From Semisulcospira habei (Eukaryota; Mollusca; Gastropoda; Semisulcospiridae): 64,000 bases of DNA. The DNA lies in contig BTPG01000003.1 in assembly GCA_036245525.1 (NCBI GenBank), forward strand, positions 159,925,486 through 159,989,485, read 5' to 3'. Positions 37,724 to 49,600 of the stretch are shown here, one piece after another; positions within the stretch are counted from its first letter, which is position 1, and each line of letters begins with the position of its first letter. The position numbers and the translations under genes are program-made. The notes beneath the pieces are model-generated. The model ran no database searches and was not told the origin of the DNA. It was given only the letters and a program-made list of their open reading frames with translations.

Positions 37724-40700
37724 TCAAATCTTATTAAAAATATGGCACTCTCTCAGAAAACTGAAGATCTTGTCCGGGGGCACATCCCGGAACAAAACCT
37801 TCAAGGAGTCTGCCGTGAAATGTTTATACCTTGTGTCGATTAGATCAGCACAAGACAACAAAAAGTGTTGAACAGAGTACTGCTCGTCGCAGGCATAACA
37901 CCATGGACGCTCCTCCTGTTTAAGTAAATAAGAGTGCGTAACATACGTGTGGCCGATGTGGAGCCGAGCCAGGACAGTCTCCTCACGGCGGCTGCCGCAG
38001 CGATAAGGTAGACCGTCGGACAACTTAGGAAGGGCTTCATGCAGCTTGTTAGCTTCCTCTTTGTCCCACTCGGACTGCCACTCACGGGCTATGTACGCAC
38101 TACTCACATGTCTAAAATCACTATAAACAGTCTGTGTGTCAGGGACAAGGTCATTGCGGGCATCGTTGGCAGCAGAATCTGCGATCCTGTTGCCTTCGAT
38201 GCCCACATCCCCTGGCACCCAAATAAAAATGATATAATATTCCTTCATCAAGTCCGTGTGGAGCTCTCTGATCTGCACCAGCAGTGGGTGGTCATTTCCC
38301 GTGCCCTGAAGGGCCTGCAGGGCAGAAAGAGAGTCAGACAGAATCAGGAAGTTCCTTTCTCTAGATCGATAAGCATGCCTGAGTGCCAGCAGAACCGCCT
38401 GCAGTTCCGCACTAAATACAGATGAGTGGTCTGGGAGGCGGTGCTTAAATGGGCGTCTAGGATGGCGAGAGGACACTGTGGCCGCAGCCACTCTCCCATC
38501 CTCAGACTTTGACCCATCGGTATAGATGCGACAATAGCCAGGAAAAATTGAAAGCAGTTCATTGAGGCTCTGTTGGTATATGGCTGGTGGAGTAGAGTCT
38601 TTCTTGTGGGCAGTCAAGTCCAGCAAGATGTCAGGAACTGGTAAGAGCCAAGGTGGAGTGATGTGTTGCAGGGATTCCGAAACTCTGTCCAGGTCCAATC
38701 CGGCCGCCTGCAGATGAGGTCGGACACGGAAAGAAAGTGGACGGACAGCTCCCGGATGGGTATCGTAAATCTCTGCAAACGATGGTTTAAAAACACAATC
38801 ATAGGCAGGATTGTCTGGATGGGCCTTCAGTTTCAGAACGTAGCTGCGCATGAGGCGGATGCGGCGGAGCTTGAGAGAAGGCTCCCCTGCCTCGGCATAC
38901 AGACTAGAAACTGGAGACGTCCTGAAGGCCCCAAGACATATCCGCAGACCCTGATGGTGAATTGTGTTCAGACACTGTAGCACAGACTTGGAAGCTGAGC
39001 CATACACCACAGAGCCGTAATCCAGTTTGGACCGAACAAGGGCCCGGTACAGACGAAGTAAGACAGTACGGTCTGCACCCCAGTCAGTACGACCGACGAC
39101 ACGAAGAATGTCGAGAGCCTTCTGACAAGAGGTTCTAAGGTAATTAATATGGTTGCGGAAGGTAAGTCTTTTGTCAAAAATGACCCCCAGAAACTTTGCC
39201 TCCTCGGCCACCTTAATTGGCACTCCAGCAATGCTCAGGCTAGGTTCTGGAAAAAATTTCGTCTAGTTAGTAAAATGCACACAAACAGTCTTGGAGGGCG
39301 AGAACTTGAATCCATTGAGAGACACCCACCGCTGGATGCGATCAACGCATAGCTGCAAGCGCCTCTCAAGGGACGCAAGTCTTCGACCACGTGCGCACAA
39401 AGCAAAGTCGTCAACAAACAAAGAGCATTCAGAATCATCCTTGACGGCCTTTACAATGTTATTAATTTTAATACTAAATAAAACAGGAGATAGAATGCTG
39501 CCCTGTGGGACACCCATCTCCTGTTCAAAGGAGTCGGAGAGGGTGGAGCCCACACGGACATGGAACGACCGGTTAGTCAAAAAATTGTGAATAAAAACGG
39601 GCAGGTGCCCTTTAAATCCCATGTCCAACAAGTCAGACATTATGCCATACTTCCAGGTAGTGTCATACGCCTTCTCAAGATCGAAGAAAATTGCATAGAA
39701 ATGCTGCTTGTTGACAAAAGAATCTCGAATAAATGATTCAAAGCTGACTAAATGGTCAGTTGTACTACGGAAGCGCCGGAAACCGCACTGGAGGTCTGTG
39801 AGGAGACCCTGTGACTCAAGATGCCACACCAGGCGGGCGTTGACCAGGCGCTCCATAGTTTTACATAAACATGATGTCAAAGCGATAGGCCAGTAGTTGC
39901 CCGGGTCGGAAGGATCCTTACCCGGCTTGGGGATCGGTACAACCACAGCCTGGCACCAAGACGGCGGAAAATGACCAGTTCTCCAGATATGGTTAAAGGC
40001 CTTGAGAAGTACAAGGAGTGACCTCTCAGGCAGATGCGTTAGGAATTGATAGTGGACGGTATCTAGGCCAGCAGCAGAGTCATTACATTTCTGCAAGGCT
40101 TGCTGCAATTCTGATAATGTAAACGGGACATTATAGTCTTCTGAGTTATCGGACTTAAAATCACAAATACGAGACTCTCGCTTCTCCTTCTCTCTCTGGA
40201 AGAAAGGTGAATAATGCTCCGTTGAAGAATTAAGGGCAATGGTGGAGGCAAGCAAATTGGCCACAGCTTTTTAATCTGTAACCAAACTGGCACCATCTCT
40301 ATGATGGCCAACAGAAGCCGAGCCACCTCTGCCCCCAATTCTCCGAACAGCCTTCCATACTTTCTGGGACGGAGTCCGAGAAGTTAAAGATGAGACGAAG
40401 CGTCTCCAGGAAGCACGGCGTTCACGTTTAAAAATGTAACGGGCTTTCGCCCTCTGTCTTTTAAAGGTTAAAATATTCACTTGCGACAGATTATGGAAAG
40501 CACGTCGCTGAGCAGATTTGCGCGCTATTTGGGCCTTGCGGCACTCTTCGTTGAACCATGGTACTCTCGGCTTTCGAGGGACTGATGCGGAAGTTTTAGG
40601 GATGGTTACACCCGCTACGTCCAACAAAATAGTAGTAAAAGAAGAAATAGGTTCTTCAGATGACATGACCACCTCCTCTGTAATACGAGACTGACAGAGG

Positions 40701-41413
40701 GAGGTGAACAGAGGCCAGTTAGCTTTCTTAAGATTCCAGCGCCCCACCGGCGGATCCTCCCCACAGCTGACCGATGACAGGACTACTGGGAAGTGGTCAC
40801 TACCACACAGGTCATCGTGAACCTTCCAGTCAAAGTCCAGCATGAGAGAAGGATCACACACAGTGAGGTCTAGAACAGAACTAGATCCTGAACCTGGGTT
40901 AGAGTATGTAGATGAACCATCGTTAAAGACACATAGGTTAAGTTGAGAAAAAACATCTTCTAACATCTGACCTCTGCCATCATAGTGGTCACTACCCCAA
41001 AGGTGAGCGTGACCGTTAAAATCCACCATGAGAATAAAGGGAGGGGGCAGTTGATCAACTAAATTAAAAAAATCATTACTACAGACCCGCAGGGATGGTG
41101 GCAGGTAAATACTGCATATGGTTATGGTCTTCTTCAAGGTAACCCGAGCTGCGACAGCCTGAAGACAGGTGTCGATGCTAACGGGGCTACATAAAATTTG
41201 GCTACTAATGAGAAGAGCCACTCCACCCGAGCGCCTCTCCGAATCAGAGCCTTTATGTATAACGTTAAAACCATTAAAGGACACAGGGTCAGAAGTTTTT
41301 AGGTAAGTCTCCTGAAGAGATATTACTGAGGGGTTATAGCACTTGACTAAAAGACGTAATTCCTCAAAGTTAGCTTGAAAACCACGACAATTCCACTGAA
41401 GCAGAGAGTCCAT
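37724..41413 (-). pseudogene. LINE copy 1 ORF2: endonuclease, RT, RNase H with two in-frame stops
   Basis: The endonuclease (41413-40271) starts MDSLLQWNCRGFQANFEELR and includes SLQETYLK, VDFNGHAHLWGS and GSDHFPVVLSS. TAA at 40271-40273 interrupts the frame. The RT part (40264-39263) has IPKPGKDPSDPGNYWPIALT, FFDLEKAYDTTW, GVPQGSILSP and the active site FVDDF. TAG at 39263-39265 interrupts again. The last part (39223-37724) ends the RT and adds RNase H with IYTDGSKSEDGR, AELQAVLLAL, LSDSLSALQAL and GDVGIEGNRIADSAA. Both stops are in the same frame, so it is one ORF2 with two nonsense changes. GNYWPIAL has Trp where Arg is normal. Confidence 0.9.
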
Positions 41414-41415
41414 GA

Positions 41416-43017
41416 TTATGTCTTATCTGGGGGTGCGGAGTTTTTCACCCCTTTTTCCTTTGCCTTGGAAGGAGTCGGAGAAACAGAGAGGGGCCGGCTC
41501 CCGGGCCTCCTCTGGTTCTTAGGAGATGAAGGGGGTGGAGCTGCCGCAGCATCGGCAACTTCCACTCCCTCCATCTGCTCCTCCAATGCAGCATATTTGT
41601 TTTGAAGGGGGATATCAGTGTTCCCCTTCTGGGCCCGTGCGTACGGCGGTCCCATAGATTTCTTAGACTTCTGGTCCTGGGCAGCGGTCCTGCCGCTAGA
41701 GTTAGCGGCCTTAGAAGGCTGACCAGAGCCAGAAACCTTTGGTGTTGACAAACTAGCAGGTTTGGGTGGGGGCTGAGGCTTAGGGGCAGCAGAAGGCGGT
41801 GCCACCGGACCGGTAGCGTCCACCCTCTGCGTTCCCTGGCTCCTCGTCACCACCGGAGGAGGGTTACTCTCCAGGGGTGAGAGGATCCGAGGATCCGCCC
41901 CCAACCAAGAAGTTGAGCTTTGACAAGAGAAGTCTTTGGTGGGGCGCTTGCCTGCCACCGCAGCACTGAAAGTATACACAAAGTTGTTATTTGAGTTTGG
42001 CGCCGCCTCAGCTGCACCAGGACCGTCAACCAGTTTTTTTGCGTCCGCAAAGGACAGCCCCTTCTCCACACGCACCTGCTGAATCTTGCACTCGGAGATC
42101 CAACGAGGGCACTTCTTGTCCGAAGCCATATGCGCCCCCTGGCAATTCACACACAGGGGGATGGCTGTGCAGGACTCAGCAGAGTGTCCAGGCTTAGTGC
42201 AACGGGCGCATAGAGCCTCTGCCTGGCGGCATGTCTTCTGCCCATGGCCATACTTTTGGCACTTAAAGCACCGGAGGGGGAGAGGGACGTACTTTTTCAC
42301 TTTTAGGGAGTAGTAACCTCCCCAGATGGTAGTAGGAGCTGTGGGGGTGCCAAACGTCAGGATGATGGTAGGGAGACAGATCTCCCTACCACCCCGTTTG
42401 GAAATGAAGCGCCTGACGTAGGTCACCCCCTGTGACTTAAGGTTCCGTACAAGTTCATCTTCGGACAGTTCGGCCAATGCTTGATCTTTAATCACTCCTC
42501 TAGAGGAATTCATTGTTTTGTGGGGAGTGACCTCCACTGGAGTGTCTCCAATGGAGGAGAGCCTCAGTAGCCCATTGGAGTGTGCCCGGGTACGGCACTC
42601 TACCAACAAGTCACCAGACCTGAGGCGCTGGGCCTCAGGCCTGCCAACACGGCTCCTGAGGGTCTCCCCTACCAGGAAAGGGTGCAGCTTTGAAACAGGC
42701 TTCTCTTTAACTTTGCTGTGGATAATGAGAAAGCGAGGCCAGGCGGCCGACGCCTGAGGTGTCGCTTCCTCACAGTCAGAGTCACTATCGTTCTCAATGA
42801 CAATGTCAGCGGCTATGTGCCGCTTTGGTGCTAGTTTTGGTTTTTTGATATTTTCCATATTATAGTATGATAGATATTCATCCCCCCGCCACCGAGCCCA
42901 ACAAGGGAAAGTGCAATTGTCGGCGGGTCTCCAGCCGACGCACAATGGAGACTGCCCGAAAGATATACTCAAGGGGGTAAGCCCGATTGAACCGTTTGAG
43001 CCACCGCCTTCTATCAC
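41416..43017 (-). CDS. LINE copy 1 ORF1, zinc-knuckle nucleic-acid-binding protein
   Basis: An open frame of 533 codons. Three knuckles lie near residues 250-310: CFKCQKYGHGQKTC and CARCTKPGHSAESC (both C-x2-C-x4-H-x4-C) and CVNCQGAHMASDKKC (C-x2-C-x3-H-x6-C). The C-terminal third is Pro/Ala/Ser/Lys-rich. Its TAA stop (41416-41418) is followed two bases later by the ORF2 ATG (41411-41413), giving a TAATCATGG junction. This suggests termination-reinitiation for ORF2 expression. It is intact, unlike ORF2. Confidence 0.85.
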   Translation of the reverse strand: MIEGGGSNGSIGLTPLSISFGQSPLCVGWRPADNCTFPCWARWRGDEYLSYYNMENIKKPKLAPKRHIAADIVIENDSDSDCEEATPQASAAWPRFLIIHSKVKEKPVSKLHPFLVGETLRSRVGRPEAQRLRSGDLLVECRTRAHSNGLLRLSSIGDTPVEVTPHKTMNSSRGVIKDQALAELSEDELVRNLKSQGVTYVRRFISKRGGREICLPTIILTFGTPTAPTTIWGGYYSLKVKKYVPLPLRCFKCQKYGHGQKTCRQAEALCARCTKPGHSAESCTAIPLCVNCQGAHMASDKKCPRWISECKIQQVRVEKGLSFADAKKLVDGPGAAEAAPNSNNNFVYTFSAAVAGKRPTKDFSCQSSTSWLGADPRILSPLESNPPPVVTRSQGTQRVDATGPVAPPSAAPKPQPPPKPASLSTPKVSGSGQPSKAANSSGRTAAQDQKSKKSMGPPYARAQKGNTDIPLQNKYAALEEQMEGVEVADAAAAPPPSSPKNQRRPGSRPLSVSPTPSKAKEKGVKNSAPPDKT

Positions 43018-43490
43018 ACTGTTGAATACAGGGGAATACTGGCGTAAAGCACCTAATCAGCATCAGAGGCTATAGCATGGTGCTCCGTATAACAACCCGC
43101 ATGTCAACAGGGGGATAGGGCTCGACGTGACAAGAGCCGATTGACTAGGCCGGTACGACTAGCCTCCCGTTTAGGCAGAAGTCAAGGCCAAAGTGGAGTG
43201 TTTCAGCCACCAGGATCCTCTTCTCCCCCGACACGGGTCTCCAAGCACGGCAAACACTTGGGATCCAAAGGACCAAAAGCTCACGCGTATTTTTAAGGAC
43301 CAATCCAACATGGTAAGACCTGGGTAAGCACAGCTCCTTAAAAACCGGACCAGTGAAAAAGACTGAACAACATATCTGCTGACATCAAGTCCTAATCCTG
43401 GACAAAGATGGCACCCGTCTGCTAGCCCACTCAGTCAGGGACCGAGTGGACTACCCACCCACGCCACGTGGAGGCCGGTGCCGGGTAGGC

Positions 43491-43823
43491 GTTGCCCGGG
43501 TCGGAAGGATCCTTACCCGGCTTGGGGATCGGTACAACCACAGCCTGGCGCCAAGACGGCGGAAAATGACCAGTTCTCCAGATATGGTTAAAGGCCTTGA
43601 GAAGTACAAGGAGTGACCTCTCAGGCAGATGCGTTAGGAATTGATAGTGGATGGTATCTAGGCCAGCAGCAGTCATTACATTTCTGCAAAGCTTGCTGCA
43701 ATTCTGATAATGTAAATGGGACATTATAGTCTTCTGAGTTATCGGACTTAAAATCACAAATACGAGACTCTCGCTTCTCCTTCTCTCTCTGGAAGAAAGG
43801 TGAATAATGCTCCGTTGAAGAAT
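43491..43823 (-). pseudogene. LINE copy 2, RT fragment
   Basis: Nearly identical to 39896-40230 of copy 1 (IPKPGKDPSDPGN, RTGHFPPSW, LTHLPERSLL). It is joined on the left to the exact 5' end of copy 1 and on the right to the nested L2 element. Confidence 0.85.
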
Positions 43824-46629
43824 AATAATAATAATTATATTTATAAAGCGCAAACTCCCTGCAGTGCAGGCTCTAAGCGCTGTACAATGCAAATCAACGT
43901 TAAAACCTAAACACAAATCAATAAACAAAAAACCCCACAAAATACAAATATTACAATACAAATTCTAAAATTAACAGCACATAAACACACCCAAAGCACA
44001 AACAACCATCGCAACAAGGACTGGCACAGGATCATCACGATGTTATTGTGAAACAGAAAAGAGACTGGAATTTAGTAAGACAGAGTAGTGAGACTGGAAA
44101 AGATGAGTTTTAAGCTGACTTTTGAAAGAAATTACTGTCGGGGCATCACGAATGTGCTTCGGAAGCGAATTCCAAATGACAGGGGCCTGGAAACAAAAGG
44201 ACCTTTGACCAAAGGACTTTGTATTTATTTTCGGTACTTTCAAAAGTTTTTCACTGCTAGAACGTAAGGTGTGGGAGGCTTGATAAGTAACTAACATACT
44301 GGAAAGGTAGGGAGGCAATGTACCATCGAAATGACGGAAGGCGAAAGTAGCTACCTTGTATTCAATCCTAGCTTTGATGGGAAGCCAGTGAAGTTGGTAC
44401 AACAAGGATGACACATGATCTTTTTTTGATTTCTGAAAAATGACGCGAGCTGCACTGTTTAATATTCTCTGAAGTCGAGCCAGTTCTTCAGATGGCAGAC
44501 CAGCAAACAAACAATTACAATAATCAATGCGGCTCAAAATCAGTGAAGACACAAGCCGAGTGGTGGCAGACTGAGTCAGGAAAGATCTTACAGAGCTGAT
44601 TTTCTTCAGCTGGAAATAGGCTGCTCTACAGATGGAAGTGATATGGTCATGCATAGACAAAGTAGAGTCCAAAAGAACACCAAGGTCGCGAACACAGCGT
44701 TTGAAAGGTATGGCAGCTTCACCAACAGTCAAGCTGTTGCAGGTGACCTGGGAAAGAGTGTGATGTGACGCGACACACATTGACTCAGTTTTGCCACCAT
44801 TCAGCATGAGCTTGTTCATTAACATCCATTTTTTAACAGATGATATACAGAGTTCCACTTCCTTAATTACAACAGGGACATCACATGGCTTGGAGTCCCT
44901 GAGCAGCTGTGTGTCGTCGGCATATTTATGGAAACCACAACTATGCTGACTCACAACAGATGACAAGGGTTGAGTATACATTGAAAACAGTACAGGCCCC
45001 AAGACAGAACCCTGGGGCACGCCGCAACGCAGGGGGAGTGGTTTGGACTTTACACCTCCAACAGTCACACACTGAGAGCGGCCTAACAAATAGGAGGCAA
45101 ACCACCGTAAGGCAGTGTCAGTTATGCCAAAAGTACACTGCAGACGTCTTAAAAGAATGTCATGATCGATGGTGTCGAAGGCAGCCGACAAATCCAGTAG
45201 GCAAAGAATAGAGACTTTTCTCTGGTCAGCGGATGACAGTAAATTGCTGACAACGTGAAGCAGGGCGGTTTCGGTGGAATGATTTTTTCTGTATGCTGAC
45301 TGATACATGTCATGCAAGCCATTGTCATTCAAGTGCCTTTGAAGCTGCTGAAGAACAACTTTCTCCAAAAGTTTAGCAAGGAAAGGCAGATTGGAAATTG
45401 GACGATAATTCGTCAAGCATTCCTTGTCCAGACTTGGCTTCTTAAGGAGAGGAATGACAAGTGCTTGCTTGAAAAGATCAGGAACACAACCTGACACGAG
45501 GGAAAAGTTTAGAATTCTAGTTAATATTGGCAGTAATTCGTCTGAGCATGCTCTCAGCAACGAAGCAGGAATTGGATCAAGTGCACAACTCTTGCTTGGG
45601 CACCGAGTCAAGATATCCTGAATGTATCTCTCTGACACTGGTTCGAACTGAGAGAAGGGTGTACCTCCAAAGACAGGATTGGAACAGTCACGATCAGCAA
45701 CACTGTCCGTCAAAGTGTCAAGCTCAGCTCGAATATCTGAAACTTTCTTGTCAAAATATTCACAAAACCTATCAGGCAGTTCAGAACTGGGAAGGCATGA
45801 TGGCAGTGAGGAATCTTTACTGTTGCCGAACAACTCATCAGAGACCTGGAACAGCGTTTTTGTAGACTTACATTCCGTGAGACGGGCACAGTAAAAATCA
45901 CGCTTGGCTAGACATTGTACTGCCTTCAATGAAGCGCGACAGGAAGCAAAAATCTGTCTATCGACTGTGAGATGGCTAGAACGCCAACGCCTCTCAGCTT
46001 GACGAAGCTGTCGCTTTGCCACCTTAACATCTTCGGTGAGCCAGGGAGAAGAGGGTCGGTCGGTGACGTTCTTGGTCCTGAGTGGTGCATGATGATTGAG
46101 AATGGAGAGAAGAGCAGAGTTGTAGTCGTCAACTAGGGACAAGTCAGAAGAATCCACAGACAGGCGGGTGACCGCAACCTGGACATCAGCCCTGAAAATA
46201 TCAATGTTTATTTTCCTCAGATTTCTCGAGAACACAGTTCTCTTTGCACGCTTAGGTTTGCACACGAGGAGATCACAGAAAATGGCTTTGTGATCAGAGA
46301 AGGGTATCTCCTTAACTGCATGTGACTGAAGAAAACTACCCTCTTCCCTGATAATGAGCCAGTCAAGGACATGTCCAAGTCTGTGTGTTGGTTCTTGTAC
46401 CAGTTGAATGAAGTTGTGGTCATGCATGAGCGTTTTCAGTTTATTGACAGCACTGTTCGAGGACACTTCATAGTGATAGTTGAAGTCGCCGATAATGGTC
46501 ACATCACCTCTGCGATCACACACATTACTGAGAAGATCAGAAAATTTACTCAGGAACTGTTTGTCGGTGGTCTTATGCTGCTTACTGGATGGAGGGCGGT
46601 ACAGACATATTAGACGTTCAAAACAGTTC
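43824..46629 (-). mobile_element. L2/CR1-like LINE nested in LINE copy 2
   Basis: The host LINE sequence ...GTTGAAGAAT at 43814-43823 resumes after AAGAAT at 46630-46635, a short target duplication. The element ends at the left in an (AAT)n tail followed by a TATTTATAAAGCGC-type 3' sequence. It is 5'-truncated inside the endonuclease domain. The nearly intact reading frame indicates a young insertion, later than the LINE it interrupts. Confidence 0.85.
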
Positions 46630-46631
46630 AA
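44043..46631 (-). CDS. L2/CR1-like ORF2 (endonuclease part plus RT)
   Basis: An uninterrupted frame of 862 residues, the longest in the window. The N-terminal ~130 residues are the second half of an APE-type endonuclease (IGDFNYHYEV, IPFSDHKAIFCDL). RT follows with [76 protein letters not shown] and catalytic [10 protein letters not shown]. The C-terminal block includes LHWLPIKARIEYKVATFAFR and QLKTHLFQSHYS. The first residues come from truncated sequence, so the annotated start is not the native one. Clade call is from these conserved phrases. Confidence 0.9.
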   Translation of the reverse strand: MNCFERLICLYRPPSSKQHKTTDKQFLSKFSDLLSNVCDRRGDVTIIGDFNYHYEVSSNSAVNKLKTLMHDHNFIQLVQEPTHRLGHVLDWLIIREEGSFLQSHAVKEIPFSDHKAIFCDLLVCKPKRAKRTVFSRNLRKINIDIFRADVQVAVTRLSVDSSDLSLVDDYNSALLSILNHHAPLRTKNVTDRPSSPWLTEDVKVAKRQLRQAERRWRSSHLTVDRQIFASCRASLKAVQCLAKRDFYCARLTECKSTKTLFQVSDELFGNSKDSSLPSCLPSSELPDRFCEYFDKKVSDIRAELDTLTDSVADRDCSNPVFGGTPFSQFEPVSERYIQDILTRCPSKSCALDPIPASLLRACSDELLPILTRILNFSLVSGCVPDLFKQALVIPLLKKPSLDKECLTNYRPISNLPFLAKLLEKVVLQQLQRHLNDNGLHDMYQSAYRKNHSTETALLHVVSNLLSSADQRKVSILCLLDLSAAFDTIDHDILLRRLQCTFGITDTALRWFASYLLGRSQCVTVGGVKSKPLPLRCGVPQGSVLGPVLFSMYTQPLSSVVSQHSCGFHKYADDTQLLRDSKPCDVPVVIKEVELCISSVKKWMLMNKLMLNGGKTESMCVASHHTLSQVTCNSLTVGEAAIPFKRCVRDLGVLLDSTLSMHDHITSICRAAYFQLKKISSVRSFLTQSATTRLVSSLILSRIDYCNCLFAGLPSEELARLQRILNSAARVIFQKSKKDHVSSLLYQLHWLPIKARIEYKVATFAFRHFDGTLPPYLSSMLVTYQASHTLRSSSEKLLKVPKINTKSFGQRSFCFQAPVIWNSLPKHIRDAPTVISFKSQLKTHLFQSHYSVLLNSSLFSVSQ

Positions 46632-46635
46632 GAAT

Positions 46636-49600
46636 TATGGGCAATGGTGGAGCAAGCAAATTGGCCACAATTTTTTTTCTGTAACCAAGCTGGCACCATC
46701 CCTAAGATGGCCAACAGAAGCCGAGCCACCTCTGCCCCTAATTCTCCGAACAGCCTTCCATACTTTCTGGGACGGAGTCCGAGAAGTTCTTTAACTTTAA
46801 CGAAGCGTCTCCAGGAAGCACGGCGTTCACGTTTAAAAATGTAACGGGCTTTCGCCCTCTGTCTTTTAAAGGTTAAAATATTCACTTGCGACGGATTACG
46901 GAAAGCACGTCGCTGAGCAGATTTGCGCGCTATTTGGGCCTTGCGGCACTCTTCGTTGAACCATGGTACTCTCGGCTTTCGAGGGACTGATGCGGAAGTT
47001 TTAGGGATGGTTTCACCCGCTATGTCCAACAAAATAGTAGTAAAAGAAGAAATAGGTTCTTCAGATGACATGACCACCTCCTTTGTAATACGAGACTGAC
47101 AGAGGGAGGCGAACAGAGGCCAGTTAGCTTTCTTAAGATTCCAGCGCCCCACCGGCGGATCCTCCCCACAGCTGACCGATGACAGGACTACTGGGAAGTG
47201 GTCACTACCACACAGGTCATCGTGAACCTTCCAGTCAAAGTCCAGCATGAGAGAAGGATCACACACAGTGAGGTCTAGAACAGAATTAGATCCTGAACCT
47301 GGGTTAGAGTATGTAGGTGAACCATCGTTAAAGCCACATAGGTTAAGTTGAGAAAAAACATCTTCTAACATCTGACCTCTGCCATCATAGTGGTCACTAC
47401 CCCAAAGGTGAGCGTGACCGTTAAAATCCCCCATGAGAATAAAGGGAGGGGGCAGTTGATCAACTAAATTAAAAAAAATCATTACTACAGACCCGCAGGG
47501 ATGGTGGCAGGTAAATACTGCATATGGTTATGGTCTTCTTCAAGGTAACCCGAGCTGCGACAGCCTGAAGAAAGGTGTCGATGCTAACGGGGCTACATAA
47601 AATTTGGCTACTAATGAGAAGAGCCACTCCACCCGAGCGCCTCTCCGAATCAGAGCCTTTATGTATAACGTTAAAACCATTAAAGGACACAGGGTCAGAA
47701 GTCTTCAGGTAAGTCTCCTGAAGAGATATTACTGAGGGGTTATAGCACTTGACTAAAAGACGTAATTCCTCAAAGTTAGCTTGAAAACCACGACAATTCC
47801 ACTGAAGCAGAGAGTCCATGATTATGTCTTATCTGGGGGTGCGGAGTTTTTCACCCCTTTTTCCTTTGCCTTGGAAGGAGTCGGAGAAACAGAGGGGGGC
47901 CGGCTCCCGGGCCTCCTCTGGTTCTTAGGAGATGAAGGGGGTGGAGCTGCCGCAGCATCGGCAACTTCCACTCCCTCCATCTGCTCCTCCAATGCAGCAT
48001 ATTTGTTTTGAAGGGGGACATCAGTATTCCCCTTCTGGGCCCGTGCGCACGGCGGTCCCATAGATTTCTTAGACTTCTGGTCCTGGGCAGCGGTCCTGCC
48101 GCTAGAGTTAGCAGCCTTAGAAGGCTGACCAGAGCCAGAAACCTTTGGCGTTGACAAACTAGCAGGTTTGGGTGGGGGCTGAGGCTTAGGGGCAGCAGAA
48201 GGCGGTGCCACCGGACCGGTAGCGTCCGCCCTCTGCGTTCCCTGGCTCCTCGTCACCACCGGAGGAGGGTTACTCTCCAGGGGTGAGAGGATCCGAGGCT
48301 CCGCCCCCAACCAAGAAGTTGGGGTTTGACAAGAGAAGTCTTTGGTGGGGCACTTGCCTGCCACCGCAGCACTGAAGTATACACAAAGTTGTTATTTGAG
48401 TTTGGCGCCGCCTCAGCTGCACCAGGACCATCACCCAGTTTTTTTGCGTCCGCAAAGGACAGCCCCTTCTCCACATGCACCTGCTGAATCCTGCACTCGG
48501 AGATCCAACGAGGGCACTTCTTGTCCGAAGCCATATGCGCCCCCTGGCAATTCACACACAGGGGGATGGCTGTGCAGGACTCAGCAGAGTGTCCAGGCTT
48601 AGTGCAACGGGCGCATAGAGCCTCTGCCTGGCGGCATGTCTTCTGCTCATGGCCATACTTTTGGCACTTAAAGCACCGGAGGGGGAGAGGGACGTACTTT
48701 TCACTTTTAGGGAGTAGTAACCTCCCCAGATGGTAGTAGGAGCTGTGGGGGTGCCAAACGTCAGGATGATGGTAGGGAGACGGATCTCCCTACCACCTCG
48801 TTTGGAAATGAAGCGCCTGACGTAGGTCACCCCCTGTGACTTAAGGTTCCGTACAAGTTCATCTTCAGACAGTTCGGCCAATGCTTGATCTTTAATCACT
48901 CCTCTAGAGGAATTCATTGTTTTGTGGGGAGTGACCTCCACCTGAGTGTCTCCGATGGAGGAGAGCCTCAGTAGCCCATTGGAGTGTGCCCGGGTACGGC
49001 ACTCTACCAACAAGTCACCAGACCCGAGGCGCTGGGCCTCAGGCCTGCCAACACAGCTCCCCTACCAGGAAAGGGTGCAGCTTTGAAACAGGCTTCTCTT
49101 TAACTTTGCTGTGGATAATGAGAAAGCGAGGCCAGGCGGCCGACGCCTGAGGTGTCGCTTCCTCACAGTCAGAGTCACTATCGTTCTCAATGACAATGTC
49201 GGCGGCTATGTGCCGCTTTGGTGCTAGTTTTGGTTTTTTGATATTTTCCATATTATAGTATGATAGATATTCATCCCCCAGGGGTCCCCGCCCGCCACCG
49301 AGCCCAACAAGGGAAAGTGCAATTGTCAGCGGGTCTCCAGCCGACGCACAATGGAGACTGCCCGAAAGATATACTCAAGGGGGTAAGCCCGATTGAACCG
49401 TTTGAGCCACCGCCTTCTATCACACTGTTGAATACAGGGGAATACTCGTGTAAAGCACCTAATCAGCATCAGAGGCTATAGTATGGTGCTCCGTATAACA
49501 ACCCGCATGTCAACAGGGAGATAGGGCTCGACGTGACAAGAGCCGATTGACTAGGCCGGTACGACTAGCCTCCCGTTTAGGCAGAAGTCAAGGCCAAAGT

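Larger units (their letters stand above)
37497..43490 (-). mobile_element. I-clade-like LINE, copy 1 (near full length)
   Basis: From the 5' end at 43490 (minus strand GCCTACCCGGCACCGGCCTC) it contains a leader, ORF1 (43017-41416), ORF2 (41413-37724), a short 3' UTR and a tail GGCGTTAAACCCAAATAACT followed by (AACT)n at 37497. An ORF1 with three CCHC knuckles plus an ORF2 with EN, RT and RNase H is the arrangement of I-type elements, which are frequent in molluscs. The left flank (DIRS C gag) does not reappear at the right flank, so no target duplication can be shown. Confidence 0.85.

Noticed and set aside
43824..43870. Host AT-rich promoter
   Set aside because: The (AAT)n and TATTTATAAAGCGC sequence is the 3' tail of the L2-like LINE, seen also at 14100 and 3780.
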